A stretch of DNA of 64,000 nt from Candidatus Helarchaeota archaeon. Its GTDB lineage: Archaea > Asgardarchaeota > Lokiarchaeia > Helarchaeales > HEL-GB-A. Shown piece after piece: positions 15,458 through 25,007 of this stretch. A program made the position numbers and the translations under genes. How positions within the stretch are numbered: the first letter of the stretch is position 1; the number at the start of each line of letters is the position of its first letter. The notes below the pieces were generated by a model. It had not been told where the DNA came from. It made no database searches and worked only from the letters and a program-made list of their open reading frames with translations. The stretch spans positions 45,880-109,879 of the forward strand of contig JABXJT010000006.1 in NCBI GenBank assembly GCA_013375455.1, given 5' to 3'.

Positions 15458-18008
15458 AAAAAGGCCAACCACCATAGTTCTCAATGGTATTATCGATCTC
15501 ATTCATGATCTGAATTGTTCTGGTTATTGCACCGATTATTTTTCTATAGTGTAGAATCTCATACTCCTTTAAGGATCGCCCTTTGCGATCTTTAAGCCAT
15601 TTTTGGCACACAGGATAGCCACCGATAATAAATGACCAAGTTTTTTTAGGAACTCCTTTAAATTGTTGTGATGCATTGATATATATGGAGCTATCCTTGA
15701 ATTGAGGGTACCCGATTTTAATGATATTATCCCCCAAACCCTCAAAACTGACATTGGGTGGAGATTTCTGTTTTAGAAGGTGGAGCGATATTAATTCGCG
15801 TCCGAAATCTACCAATTTTGTAAATAGGAAGTGATTAGTTGTAAATGGAATTCGGGGAAAATCAAGCTTTAAAAACGCTTCATATCGCGTCCGGTAGCCG
15901 TTTGAGTGTAAAATTGAATAAATATAAGAAAAAATTGCGATATCATCAAATTCTGGGAGTAATTTCTCAATTCTCTCTTTTATTGAAGAAGTAAAGTTGG
16001 AATACTTTATTTTATTAGAATAAAAATATAGCGGAAAGACGTAGGAGCCGCGGGTGCTTTCACCCGCCTTTTGTTCAACGACATATTCGCTTATAAAACA
16101 GGAATTAAAAGATTTTTTTCGGTGATGGCGGGATGCGATTAATACCAGATTGTCCTTTCCATTTATATGATCCATCACCTCAGTTCGGGCACGATTCAGT
16201 AATAGCGGGTGATATGTTATATAGCGAACATCAAAAGGACGGAAAAGGCATTTGGTAATGCTATGTATTGCAGTTTGAACCTTCATTTCGCTTAATTTGC
16301 GGTAGTCCCACCACGTATCGATCAATTGAGGAAAAGTGTTTTGAAGTTCAGGTTTATCTAATAATTTAAAAAACTGTTCCATCTTGTGTTCCAATTCTTT
16401 ACGAGAGAAATCCACGACCAGCCAGTCGCGGTTGGTTAAAATACCGATGCGTTGCAACTTGAAGATATCTTTAAGCGAAAGATAGGACTGATATTCCTCT
16501 ACCAAGGCAGTCTCATAGGGAAAGAAAAAGTAATTTGGAGGAATTGGGTGAAGTGGTCTCCAAGAAATAGTGGAAACATTATTATTTGACAGGATTTCAT
16601 ATTTATTATCTCTTGTACCCCACAGATCAAGGTGGTACACTTCAGGTTCAGGAAGTTTAGAGGGCAATTTCACGAATAATATGATTACGACGCCTTGTTG
16701 AATGTCAAAAACGTTCTCGTCTTCAGAACCATCAGGGCAGGTTTCTCCGATATTGCTATTTCCGTGTAAATCGAGAATGTAGAGTTTATCGAAAGATTGA
16801 AGCAATTGTTTGCGCATACCCCGATGAATCAGACCAGAGAGAAATCCATGGTTGGTGACCATCCCAAGGATCCCGGATCCCGTGGCATCGATGAGATGAT
16901 GCGCAAGTCTGATGAATTTAATATAATCATCTGAAAGGGGCTTGATATACTTCTCATCTTTCACGTCAACCTTATAAATTTGCATGAGGTTTTCGATGTA
17001 CGGGGTCGTATTTTTCGAATTAACTTGATATGGAGGATTTCCGATGGTGATAGTAATTGCATCATTCATTTTCAGCTGATACAATCCCGTGTTTGAAATT
17101 CCTTCAAGTGTATTTGTAAGGTAGAGTTGGAGTTGCTCGTTTGGTTTGAAGTCATATCCAGTTTCTGCAAGCTTCAGGAGGAGTTTCAAATGGGCCACGA
17201 TGTAGGGTGGCATTAGCAGTTCAAACCCAAAAAGGCGGGGAAGGAGATAATCTCCGACCAGTTCATTCCATTTTCTTTTTCGGTCCATAGGCGCTAAAGC
17301 CTGATATTTCTTATCAAAATTTCGTTTAACTTCATCAATAACTTGCAACAGGAAGGTTCCGGTGCCAGTAGAAGGGTCAAGAATCTGAATTTCTGGAATA
17401 TTAGTATGAGATGGTGTAAAACTAGGTAGTAATCCATCAGCACAATTAAATTCGGCACGGAGCAGGTGATCTACGGATCGCGTAATAAAAGATACGATGG
17501 GGGTGGGAGTATAGAAAACGCCTCGCAGGATTTTTTGGTCATGGTCATATTCCTTCAGAAAGAGTTCATAGAAATAGACGATTGGATCCGCCCCACTCTC
17601 GTGCTGCTGAAACTCTTTAAAAATAGGTTCATTATCATGTGCCAGTATTAAGTTATTTAGCTCAGGAATACCGAACTTGTCTGCCTCCTCCGATTGAAGG
17701 AATTCCTCGAATAGAATTCTCATAACCGGGTTCAATTTCATTAAATTTTTTATGGAAAAACCTCTTTGTTGAACCGCTTTTACACAAAACAGAGTATGGG
17801 AGATTAGTTGAGCGAAAAGATCGGCGAAGGCCTCAATATCTAAATCGGGAATGAGAATGGAAAATCTAATGAATAAGTTCTGAAGAAGGGTGTTTCGTGT
17901 TTTACTTTGAAGGGCAATTTTCACTTGGTTTTTAATCTTAGTAGCGCCACGCGCAAGGTTTCTTGCGAGTTCTGAGTGGCGCGTAATTCTTTTTTGAGGA
18001 GGGACCAC
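15456..18008 (-). CDS. Type ISP/IIG-like DNA methyltransferase with C-terminal specificity domain
   Basis: An 850-residue protein. GVFYTPTPIVSFI (163-175) is followed by SAM motif DPSTGTG (211-217) and catalytic GNPPY (323-327). The C-terminal part, with FIIGGYPVCQKWLKDRKGR, looks like the target-recognition end of Type ISP restriction-modification enzymes. The long N-terminal nuclease and helicase found in full ISP proteins are missing; the first 150 residues are helical and of unknown role. It therefore probably methylates but does not cut. The GTG start lies only 24 bp after the guaA stop on the same strand, so it may depend on the guaA transcript. Confidence 0.82.
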   Translation of the reverse strand: MVPPQKRITRHSELARNLARGATKIKNQVKIALQSKTRNTLLQNLFIRFSILIPDLDIEAFADLFAQLISHTLFCVKAVQQRGFSIKNLMKLNPVMRILFEEFLQSEEADKFGIPELNNLILAHDNEPIFKEFQQHESGADPIVYFYELFLKEYDHDQKILRGVFYTPTPIVSFITRSVDHLLRAEFNCADGLLPSFTPSHTNIPEIQILDPSTGTGTFLLQVIDEVKRNFDKKYQALAPMDRKRKWNELVGDYLLPRLFGFELLMPPYIVAHLKLLLKLAETGYDFKPNEQLQLYLTNTLEGISNTGLYQLKMNDAITITIGNPPYQVNSKNTTPYIENLMQIYKVDVKDEKYIKPLSDDYIKFIRLAHHLIDATGSGILGMVTNHGFLSGLIHRGMRKQLLQSFDKLYILDLHGNSNIGETCPDGSEDENVFDIQQGVVIILFVKLPSKLPEPEVYHLDLWGTRDNKYEILSNNNVSTISWRPLHPIPPNYFFFPYETALVEEYQSYLSLKDIFKLQRIGILTNRDWLVVDFSRKELEHKMEQFFKLLDKPELQNTFPQLIDTWWDYRKLSEMKVQTAIHSITKCLFRPFDVRYITYHPLLLNRARTEVMDHINGKDNLVLIASRHHRKKSFNSCFISEYVVEQKAGESTRGSYVFPLYFYSNKIKYSNFTSSIKERIEKLLPEFDDIAIFSYIYSILHSNGYRTRYEAFLKLDFPRIPFTTNHFLFTKLVDFGRELISLHLLKQKSPPNVSFEGLGDNIIKIGYPQFKDSSIYINASQQFKGVPKKTWSFIIGGYPVCQKWLKDRKGRSLKEYEILHYRKIIGAITRTIQIMNEIDNTIENYGGWPF

Positions 18009-18032
18009 GAAATCACTGTTATATAATTGACG

Positions 18033-19223
18033 TTAAACGTATTCAATAGTAGCAGGGGGTTTCGAGGTGACGTCATAATAGACATTTTTCGTTTCTGGGA
18101 ATTGGAGCAATTTATCCCGGAGTTCATTTAGTAATGCAATGGGTAAATTCGTGACCGTGGCAGTACGCGCGTCACTACTGTTAATAGAGCGGATGACGAC
18201 ATCATACTTTCCCTCTAATCTATGACTGAGCTGATAAAATACGCGAGCGTAATTCTTGATCTCTTTTGCCAGATTAGTCAGCTTTTCAAAGTCCCATTGA
18301 GCGTTTACTATTAGGGGCACTTCATAGGTTCTTTTTCCATCCAAGAGACCAGTCACTTTCGTGTTAAGCACGTCTTCAATGGTGGCTGCAAAGACTTGGA
18401 ACGGTTCCTGGTCCCCAGCGTCGTTAATTATCATTGGTTTTCCGTGTTTCGTCGTGTAATAATCATCAACAAGAGATTCTACGAGGTCATGGATCTTCTT
18501 TTCAAATGCGAGATTTTCACGAGTAACCGGACCGACAATCCTGGCGGAGAGGGCTGGACCCGGAAAGGCTTTCCGATATACCAATGATTCAGGCATTCCA
18601 AGGAATTCTAACACCTTGCGAACCTCAGGTTTGGTAAGACTGGCGACTGGCTGTATGGTCGCTTCAACATCATATTCAATCCCCACATTATGCTGGCTCT
18701 TTACAAAACCTTTGGAATATTGTTTTTTCAGTGCGAGTTCTTCTTCAATTGTCATTGTCTCTTTCAAGTCGGTAATCTTCACTCCAAAACTTTCTTCAAT
18801 ATCTGGAAGGATTGTTCCATCAGCCAGCAAGTCGCAATTCTCTTCTTTGATGACTTTGCTAATGGTGTCAGAGTAGGCCTTTTTAAAAAGCTTTCTCTTC
18901 CCTTCAGCATCACCTTCCCCAAGAATTACGGGGAGGAATTGGTCCCGAATGTCCAGGATGTTTACATCTGGGAAGATCTCTTTGATATGGTCACGTTCCT
19001 CCATCCCTCGAATGATCCGCATGAGCCCGTGATCAATGAATACGGGATATACGTCAATTTGTGCCTTATTAAGCAGGAGATAAGTAGTAGAGCTATCGAT
19101 GCCTCCGGAAAGGGCGCAGAACACCTTCTTGTTTTTTTTTGCGTGTTTCTGCAAAAATTGAACTGCCTCATCAACAAATTGCTTAGGTATATCTAGAGTT
19201 GTTATTAAGCGATGGTTCAACAT
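18033..19223 (-). CDS. guaA: GMP synthase, ATP-pyrophosphatase subunit
   Basis: A 396-residue enzyme that makes GMP from XMP, ATP and ammonia. The ATP-PPase signature SGGIDSSTTY (39-48) and the XMP-binding, dimerising C-terminus are present (KAFPGPALSARI; final KPPATIEYV). No glutamine amidotransferase domain precedes it, as in archaea where that half is a separate gene; I see none in this window. It is longer than typical archaeal subunits (about 310 residues), mainly through the middle and later regions, so it may be a distinct lineage form. The DNA methyltransferase follows closely in the same direction. Confidence 0.93.
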   Translation of the reverse strand: MLNHRLITTLDIPKQFVDEAVQFLQKHAKKNKKVFCALSGGIDSSTTYLLLNKAQIDVYPVFIDHGLMRIIRGMEERDHIKEIFPDVNILDIRDQFLPVILGEGDAEGKRKLFKKAYSDTISKVIKEENCDLLADGTILPDIEESFGVKITDLKETMTIEEELALKKQYSKGFVKSQHNVGIEYDVEATIQPVASLTKPEVRKVLEFLGMPESLVYRKAFPGPALSARIVGPVTRENLAFEKKIHDLVESLVDDYYTTKHGKPMIINDAGDQEPFQVFAATIEDVLNTKVTGLLDGKRTYEVPLIVNAQWDFEKLTNLAKEIKNYARVFYQLSHRLEGKYDVVIRSINSSDARTATVTNLPIALLNELRDKLLQFPETKNVYYDVTSKPPATIEYV

Positions 19224-19339
19224 GAGTTATTGTAAAAATAATTAATTATTTAAGATTTTATGCGATTTCAATTAATTAGGATAGAAAAATTACTACGTAT
19301 ATATTGGCAGCATAATATAATGTGGTAAAATTGGCATAT

Positions 19340-21637
19340 ATGAAATGGTTTAATGATGGGAATGCGCATTTTCAGGAAGGGCGGCACGATCAAGCGTTAG
19401 AATGTTGGCAGAAGGCACTGGAGCTAGGAAGGCAAGAAAAGAATGATCAAGCGGTATCGAAATCTCTCATGAATATCGGTACAGCGTATGGCGCGAAGGG
19501 AGAGTGGAAAAAAGCCATTCAATATTACCATCAGGGCCTAACTATTGAGAGGGAAATTGGAGATTCAGAGAGCATTGCAGAATGCCTGATGAACATCGGG
19601 GATGCATTCTTTGCTCAAGAAGATTGGAGCAGCGCTCGTGACTATTATGAACAAGCTCTGGAATTGCATGATGAAGATGATCAACCAAGGGCTCGAATGC
19701 TTCTGAACATGGGATTATCTCTCTTCTCTGAGGGGAGCTGGAATGAAGCAATAAGATATTACCAGAAGAGTTTCGAATTATTTAAAGAATTGACTGATCT
19801 CGAAGGTATCTCGAATTCCTTAGCAAATTTAGGAATTGCCTACCGGAATATGGGGCAATGGGAAGAGGCCATTCAAGCTTACAAGCAAAGTTTAGAAATA
19901 GATAAGGAATTAGGGGATCAGGTAGGGAGTGCCACCGATATCATGAATATCGGAATTGCGTTTGAAGTATTAGGTAGGACAAAGGAGGCAATTGAGCATT
20001 ATCAGGAAAGTCTTTCCATTTTTAGAACTCTAGAAAATGAGAAGGGCATTGCTACGTGCTTGTTAAACATCGGAAATGCCTTTGAAATTCTAAAAAAGTG
20101 GGATAAAGCGTTGGATTTCTATGAAAAGAGTCGTGAGATCTTTGAGAAATTAGATGATAAATCGAACATATCAAAGTGCCTTACGAATATTGGAATAACA
20201 TTAAGGAAATTAGGGAAGTGGGAGGAAGCAATTGTAAATTATGAAAAGAGCTTGACTTGGTTTAAAAGTTTAAATGATCAAGCAGCCATTTCAAAATGCC
20301 TTATCGATCTTGGAGTTGCGTATTATACCACTGGCAAGTGGGAAAAGGCATTGGAATACTATAAAGAAAGTTGGGACTTATTTCGGAAATTAGGAGATAG
20401 ACCTGGAGAGGCATTAACTTGTATAAATCTTGGATTGCTCCACCAAGAGCATGGAGAGAAGAATCAAGCTCTCAAATATTTCATTGATGCGTTTGGAATT
20501 TATTCTACCCTCCTGACCCATATCGACAAGGAGGAATATCGAGAGTCCTATGCTAAAGAATTTGAAGAACTCCCAAAGCTAATCAATAACCTCCAAAACC
20601 TTCTCGAGGAGAAGCCCATTGAAGTTAAAGAGTTCGTGCCAGCTGAGGAAATGGAGGGAGGGGCAGAACTGATGAATCAACTCTTATCACAACTAAGAGA
20701 GAACATCGAAGAGTTAAACACGACGATGAAATCCCAAACGGGTTACGCAGATTTTTCAAAAAATGTCTCAGGGCTAATGAATTTGGTGAATAAGACTTTA
20801 ACAACCTTTTCCTTGACAGAGAAACTAAGAAGTGAAAAGATTGGGAAGATCATTTTAGATTCGATTGAAACCTGCAACATCTGCCTTATGTTATACGAAT
20901 CTTGCGATCAAGATCCTAAGGCAAGCACGGTTTTATCGTACTTAGCGAAGATTAATTCACGTTTGAAGGGCAGTTTCCCCGAACTCGATTTAATTGAGGC
21001 GATTCAGAACACCATTAGCATGGTAAATGAGGAATCTAGAAAAAGTGAAACGATATCAGGAGGATTTGCGCTTGAATTGAAATTCATGTTGCTTACCTGG
21101 ATCAAACGATTGTTCGGTCTTGCGACCTCAAATAGAAAACTTTACATTGAGAGCGTGGGAAAATTTGATGATGAAACGTTCCGGAAGCTTGAATCAGAGT
21201 TAAATGGGATATCTGAACGATTAAACATTGAAGAAATTAATTATGCCTACGAGATTTTGACTTTATTAATCATAACCAAGAAAATTTCAGGAATTCCGAT
21301 TTATCAAGTGAAATTCGTTGAAACCTCGATTGATCCTGACCTACTAGGTGGATTTTTATCCGCGATCCAAAGCTTTGGATCAGAACTTTCAAAAGAAAAA
21401 ACCAGCATGGAAAAATTGGTGTATAGAGGTTTCAATATTAATTTCCAAGATGGGGAATACATTAGATGTGCTTTGATCTTGAAGGGAGTAATCACCGAAT
21501 TACTATCTAAAAGGTTAAAGCAATTCGTTTCTGATTTTGAAGAACAGTTTCACGATGGATTAGTCAAAGAAACAGGGAACATTTCACAATTCGAGGCGGC
21601 CGATCCATTAGTCAAAAAGAATTTTGAGTTAAGATGA
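19340..21637 (+). CDS. Tetratricopeptide-repeat protein
   Basis: About 765 residues. The first 410 hold ten consecutive TPR units of about 40 residues, with repeated patterns such as NIGxAFxxxGxWxxAIxxYxxSLxIF and a loop with a hydrophilic D/N-x-x-x-I-x-x-x-L. They form a superhelical protein-binding scaffold. The remaining ~350 residues are helical, without a family I can name. Cytoplasmic, with no signal peptide. An upstream GTG (19322) would add six residues; neither start has a clear ribosome binding site, and a TATA-like TATATATTGG near 19298 suggests a leaderless transcript. Its last codons overlap the FmdE-like gene, and a Rag-like GTPase follows, so a scaffold role in a signalling unit is plausible but unproven. 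Confidence 0.85.
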   Translation: MKWFNDGNAHFQEGRHDQALECWQKALELGRQEKNDQAVSKSLMNIGTAYGAKGEWKKAIQYYHQGLTIEREIGDSESIAECLMNIGDAFFAQEDWSSARDYYEQALELHDEDDQPRARMLLNMGLSLFSEGSWNEAIRYYQKSFELFKELTDLEGISNSLANLGIAYRNMGQWEEAIQAYKQSLEIDKELGDQVGSATDIMNIGIAFEVLGRTKEAIEHYQESLSIFRTLENEKGIATCLLNIGNAFEILKKWDKALDFYEKSREIFEKLDDKSNISKCLTNIGITLRKLGKWEEAIVNYEKSLTWFKSLNDQAAISKCLIDLGVAYYTTGKWEKALEYYKESWDLFRKLGDRPGEALTCINLGLLHQEHGEKNQALKYFIDAFGIYSTLLTHIDKEEYRESYAKEFEELPKLINNLQNLLEEKPIEVKEFVPAEEMEGGAELMNQLLSQLRENIEELNTTMKSQTGYADFSKNVSGLMNLVNKTLTTFSLTEKLRSEKIGKIILDSIETCNICLMLYESCDQDPKASTVLSYLAKINSRLKGSFPELDLIEAIQNTISMVNEESRKSETISGGFALELKFMLLTWIKRLFGLATSNRKLYIESVGKFDDETFRKLESELNGISERLNIEEINYAYEILTLLIITKKISGIPIYQVKFVETSIDPDLLGGFLSAIQSFGSELSKEKTSMEKLVYRGFNINFQDGEYIRCALILKGVITELLSKRLKQFVSDFEEQFHDGLVKETGNISQFEAADPLVKKNFELR

Positions 21638-22059
21638 TGGGACTTGAAATGAAAAGCGGCGAAAGAATTAAAAGATTAGCGGAATTTCACGGGCATCTTG
21701 GACCTTATTTAATAATTGGCATGAAGATGGGGGATCTTTCTAATGAACTTCTTGGTACAGAGAGTGGTGCAGGTACTGGGCAATCTCATAAAAAAGCAAT
21801 AGTTAAGACAGGAAAGAAACCACCTATCTCATGTATCGTGGATGGAATTCAATTTTCTTCTGGGTGTACCTTGGGGAAGGGCAATATCGAAGTCCTTGAT
21901 CAAGAATCACCCGAAGCCACCTTCATTATGGGGGAAAAACAAATCACGATTAAATTAAAGACTAAAATCAAAACCAAAAATGGTGATCTTGAAGCAATTG
22001 CCCTAAAAATTAATGAAAAATCCCCCCAGGAGCTATTTGAAATCACAAAAAACTTCTAA
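21634..22059 (+). CDS. FmdE/FwdE-domain protein
   Basis: 141 residues with the FmdE signature: FHGHLGPYLIIGMKMG (18-33), then CIVDGIQFSSGCTLGKGN (67-84), with C67 and C78 and the His pair likely to bind a metal. The domain was named after a subunit of molybdenum formylmethanofuran dehydrogenase, but many stand-alone members occur outside methanogens. No other Fmd/Fwd subunit is nearby, and there is no extra zinc finger at the C-terminus. The start overlaps the stop of the TPR gene (4 bp), which suggests translational coupling. Confidence 0.85.
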   Translation: MMGLEMKSGERIKRLAEFHGHLGPYLIIGMKMGDLSNELLGTESGAGTGQSHKKAIVKTGKKPPISCIVDGIQFSSGCTLGKGNIEVLDQESPEATFIMGEKQITIKLKTKIKTKNGDLEAIALKINEKSPQELFEITKNF

Positions 22060-22261
22060 TAATGATAACTTTTCAGAGAAAAATCGCTACTTTCATTGAG
22101 GATAAGTTACCATTAAAACTATTATTACAATATAATACAAGATTTCAATGACACACTAGAAAATATTTGCAAAAATTTATTTTGAGAGATTCAATCAATT
22201 TTTATTACTCGAATTCCAAAATATTACACTACAAGATTTTCAAAAAAGTGAGATGCGAGAG

Positions 22262-23167
22262 ATGGAGCAATATAAAATTATATTTGCTGGGTTGGCAAAC
22301 GCAGGAAAGACTTCCTTCACCTTGACATTGAAGCGGCAATTTAGTGAACTTTCTGAAATTAAGCCTACCAAGGGAATTGAACGAACGGAACTAGATATTT
22401 TGGGATTTAAAATTGTGAATTGGGATTTAGGTGGGCAGGAAATCTATCGGGAAGAATACAAGAAAAAAGAAGCCGTAATTTTTTCGGAAACTGAACTTTT
22501 CTACTATATCATCGACATTCAGGATATAGATGTGTACGATGATGCCCTTCAATACCTACAGGAAATCTCTGAAATTTATGCCATGGTCGATCCCGAAAAT
22601 CTTCCATCCATCGTGGTGTGCTTCAATAAAATGGATCCCGACTTAATTGTTGATTATTCAAAGCAGGTCGAGGAGCTCACCAGCAAAATTGACAAAATGT
22701 TGGAGATATTTGATCGTAAAATGTTTGAAACCTCCATTTACAACCTCCCTTCAGTTATCGAGGCTTTTAGTTGGGGCATTTCGAAGTTTTTACCAAAGCA
22801 AACAGAATTAGAACTCATTTTAAGAAAGTTTCTATCCGAACACAAGATAATTAATGCGGTAAACCTCCTAGAAAAGCATTCAATGTACTTAATCCAATCA
22901 TATCGTGACGAAAAAACCCAACGATTCTTCAACCTCCTCAAAGAGGGGATTATTTCCATCGTCGAAAAATTAGGAAATCAATTGGAAATATTGACCTTTG
23001 ATATTAACAATGTATTTAAACTCTTCGTGGAAAAGATGGTCATTTTACAGCGAGATTACTACTTCATCTTTATGGGGAAAGACATTGACTTCGATTCCAT
23101 TCAGGATAGCCTTGCGAACACTTATTACAGTAAAATCCAAGAGGTAGTCCAATCGGAAATGGAGTGA
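22262..23167 (+). CDS. Rag/Gtr-like small GTPase with C-terminal regulatory domain
   Basis: About 301 residues (numbering here from the possible ATG at 22253). A Ras-superfamily G domain is complete: G1 GLANAGKT (12-19), Thr residues for G2 (39, 45), G3 WDLGGQE (57-63), G4 NKMD (125-128), G5 ETSIY (159-163). GGQE at G3 recalls Arf. The FETSIY sequence, followed by a helix ending KFLPKQTELELILRKFL and a further ~115 residues, matches the Rag/Gtr layout, in which a roadblock fold follows the G domain. In eukaryotes Rag dimers signal nutrient state on membranes. No lipid-anchor site is seen. It supports an Asgard-type host. Confidence 0.82.
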   Translation: MEQYKIIFAGLANAGKTSFTLTLKRQFSELSEIKPTKGIERTELDILGFKIVNWDLGGQEIYREEYKKKEAVIFSETELFYYIIDIQDIDVYDDALQYLQEISEIYAMVDPENLPSIVVCFNKMDPDLIVDYSKQVEELTSKIDKMLEIFDRKMFETSIYNLPSVIEAFSWGISKFLPKQTELELILRKFLSEHKIINAVNLLEKHSMYLIQSYRDEKTQRFFNLLKEGIISIVEKLGNQLEILTFDINNVFKLFVEKMVILQRDYYFIFMGKDIDFDSIQDSLANTYYSKIQEVVQSEME

Positions 23168-23324
23168 AATTCTCACATTTTTTCATGGGATTTGACGAAA
23201 ATCTAGGGATTCGTATCAAATAGATCTTATACTCTAACAATCTAGTTGGGTTTTTAAGAAGAGTTTTATAGAATGAAGGGAATTATAACATTAACGAGTC
23301 AAAACGAAATGAAGGGGATTATTT

Positions 23325-24851
23325 TTGGGATTCTTTGAACTTATAGGAGGCGGTGGGGCTCGTGTTTTTAGATCCTATAGTAACCGTTCCTTAAAAAACC
23401 CGTTGAAATCCCAGCAACAACTACTAGGAGAAATCCTCAAGCGGCATAAATCCACTCTTTTCGGAAAGAGGCACAAATTTAACGAAATTCGAAGTATTAG
23501 GCAGTTCCAGGCTTATTGTCAGCCACATTCGTACGAATATTTCAAGCCATATATTGATGCATACTTTGCAGGAAAGCGTGATGCCTTATTTAATAGCCAT
23601 CTCTTATTTTTTGCTCAAACAACAGGAACCACGGGACCAGCCAAACTCTTTCCTGTTCCAAATAATACAATTAGAAACTATACTATTGGTGTGTTAAGAA
23701 CTGCGTGTTACTATATCTCTGAAGATATTAGAGAAAATTCCAAAATATTCGGGGGAAAATGGTTATATCTACCCGCGCCGCCCCTTCTTCGATATATTTC
23801 TGGAATTCCTGTTGGGTACATTACCGGGTTATTAATGGTTCCGTTTGGCATTCAATATTGGCGTTATATCTTAAATTACAAGTATTATACCCCTCTCCAT
23901 TTATTACATGTTAAAAATCCGGATAAAAAATTCCGGATCATCATTAATGAGTTACCTTCAAAGAAAACAACGATGGTAATCGGATCAACTTCTGTGGTTG
24001 TCAGTTTTTTGGAAAATATTGCAAAATATTCCAACGTGCAAACACTGGATGAGTTGTTTCCGAATCTCCAATTTGCAATTCTTTCGGGGGTATCTCCAAA
24101 ATTTTATGAATCACGTTTAAACACCCTACTAAGCCGAAACTTTACCTATCGAGAAATGTATGCTGCAACTGAAGGAATGCTGGCAATTCAAATGAGCAAA
24201 CTTCCACATCTCACCCCCCTCTACGATTCCGTCTTTTTTGAATTTCTTCCGTTAAAAGATACATCAGAGCGTTTATTAATTGATCAAATCAAAAAAGGGG
24301 AAGAATATTCCTTGATCATTACGTCCCATAACGGACTATATGCCTACGAGATCGGTGATGTTATAAAAGTAGTCTCAGAGGATCCTCCTGCTATTGTATT
24401 TTCATTCCGGAAGAATATATTAGATCTAACCGGGGAGAAAATAACTCCTTACCAAATTTTTTCAGCTTTTAAAAGTGCAAATGAACAAAACCAGTGTAAC
24501 ACCTTGGATTTCTGTGTTATTGGGATGCATAAACCAAAGCCACGTTATATATTCTTAATTGAGTTCGTTTCCAAAAAGGAACCCGATTCCTTACCTCTAT
24601 ATTTAGGCACTCTTGATCGGGCTTTGGAAGAATTGAGTGTTGGTTATCAGTATAACCGCTTTGATAAAGGGACGCTTGTGGCTCCCGAATTATGGGTTTT
24701 AAAAAATGGAACTTTTCATTCTTTAGAAAAGGAAACAATTCTTAATGGAGTTCAAGCGGGTCAAATAAAAGCGACACATCTCTCGAGAGATACGAAGTTA
24801 CTAGAACTTTTTAAAGACTATGTTACTAACAAAATCTCCTTAGAAACATAA
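23325..24851 (+). CDS. GH3-family acyl-adenylate-forming enzyme
   Basis: A 508-residue member of the GH3 family (firefly-luciferase superfamily), which adenylates a carboxylic acid and often joins it to an amine. The ATP-binding motif TTGTTGPAK is at 99-107. YREMYAATEG (about 277-286) is the family's second nucleotide motif, followed by YEIGDVIKVV. The TTG start reads MGFFELIGGGG. Plant members conjugate hormones with amino acids; substrates of microbial members are mostly unknown. It is the first gene on this strand before a long run of radical SAM genes, and could load the starting acid of that pathway (inference). Confidence 0.82.
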   Translation: MGFFELIGGGGARVFRSYSNRSLKNPLKSQQQLLGEILKRHKSTLFGKRHKFNEIRSIRQFQAYCQPHSYEYFKPYIDAYFAGKRDALFNSHLLFFAQTTGTTGPAKLFPVPNNTIRNYTIGVLRTACYYISEDIRENSKIFGGKWLYLPAPPLLRYISGIPVGYITGLLMVPFGIQYWRYILNYKYYTPLHLLHVKNPDKKFRIIINELPSKKTTMVIGSTSVVVSFLENIAKYSNVQTLDELFPNLQFAILSGVSPKFYESRLNTLLSRNFTYREMYAATEGMLAIQMSKLPHLTPLYDSVFFEFLPLKDTSERLLIDQIKKGEEYSLIITSHNGLYAYEIGDVIKVVSEDPPAIVFSFRKNILDLTGEKITPYQIFSAFKSANEQNQCNTLDFCVIGMHKPKPRYIFLIEFVSKKEPDSLPLYLGTLDRALEELSVGYQYNRFDKGTLVAPELWVLKNGTFHSLEKETILNGVQAGQIKATHLSRDTKLLELFKDYVTNKISLET

Positions 24852-25007
24852 CGTTCATTTTCCGTAATAATAATGCGGCGTGAGGCGCGTATTTTTTGCT
24901 CTTTTGATAAATATTCCTTAAAAACCCGTGGTATAAAATGGGACATTATATCATTGATAACACTTATAATTATTATTAAAGAAAAAATAGGATTTGTGGG
25001 ATGGAAT

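Noticed and set aside
24873..25007. 45-residue N-terminal extension of radical SAM protein A
   Set aside because: The typical B12-domain start (MRVLLIMPNYG) is at 25008 with a GTGGG site; the upstream part has no family match.
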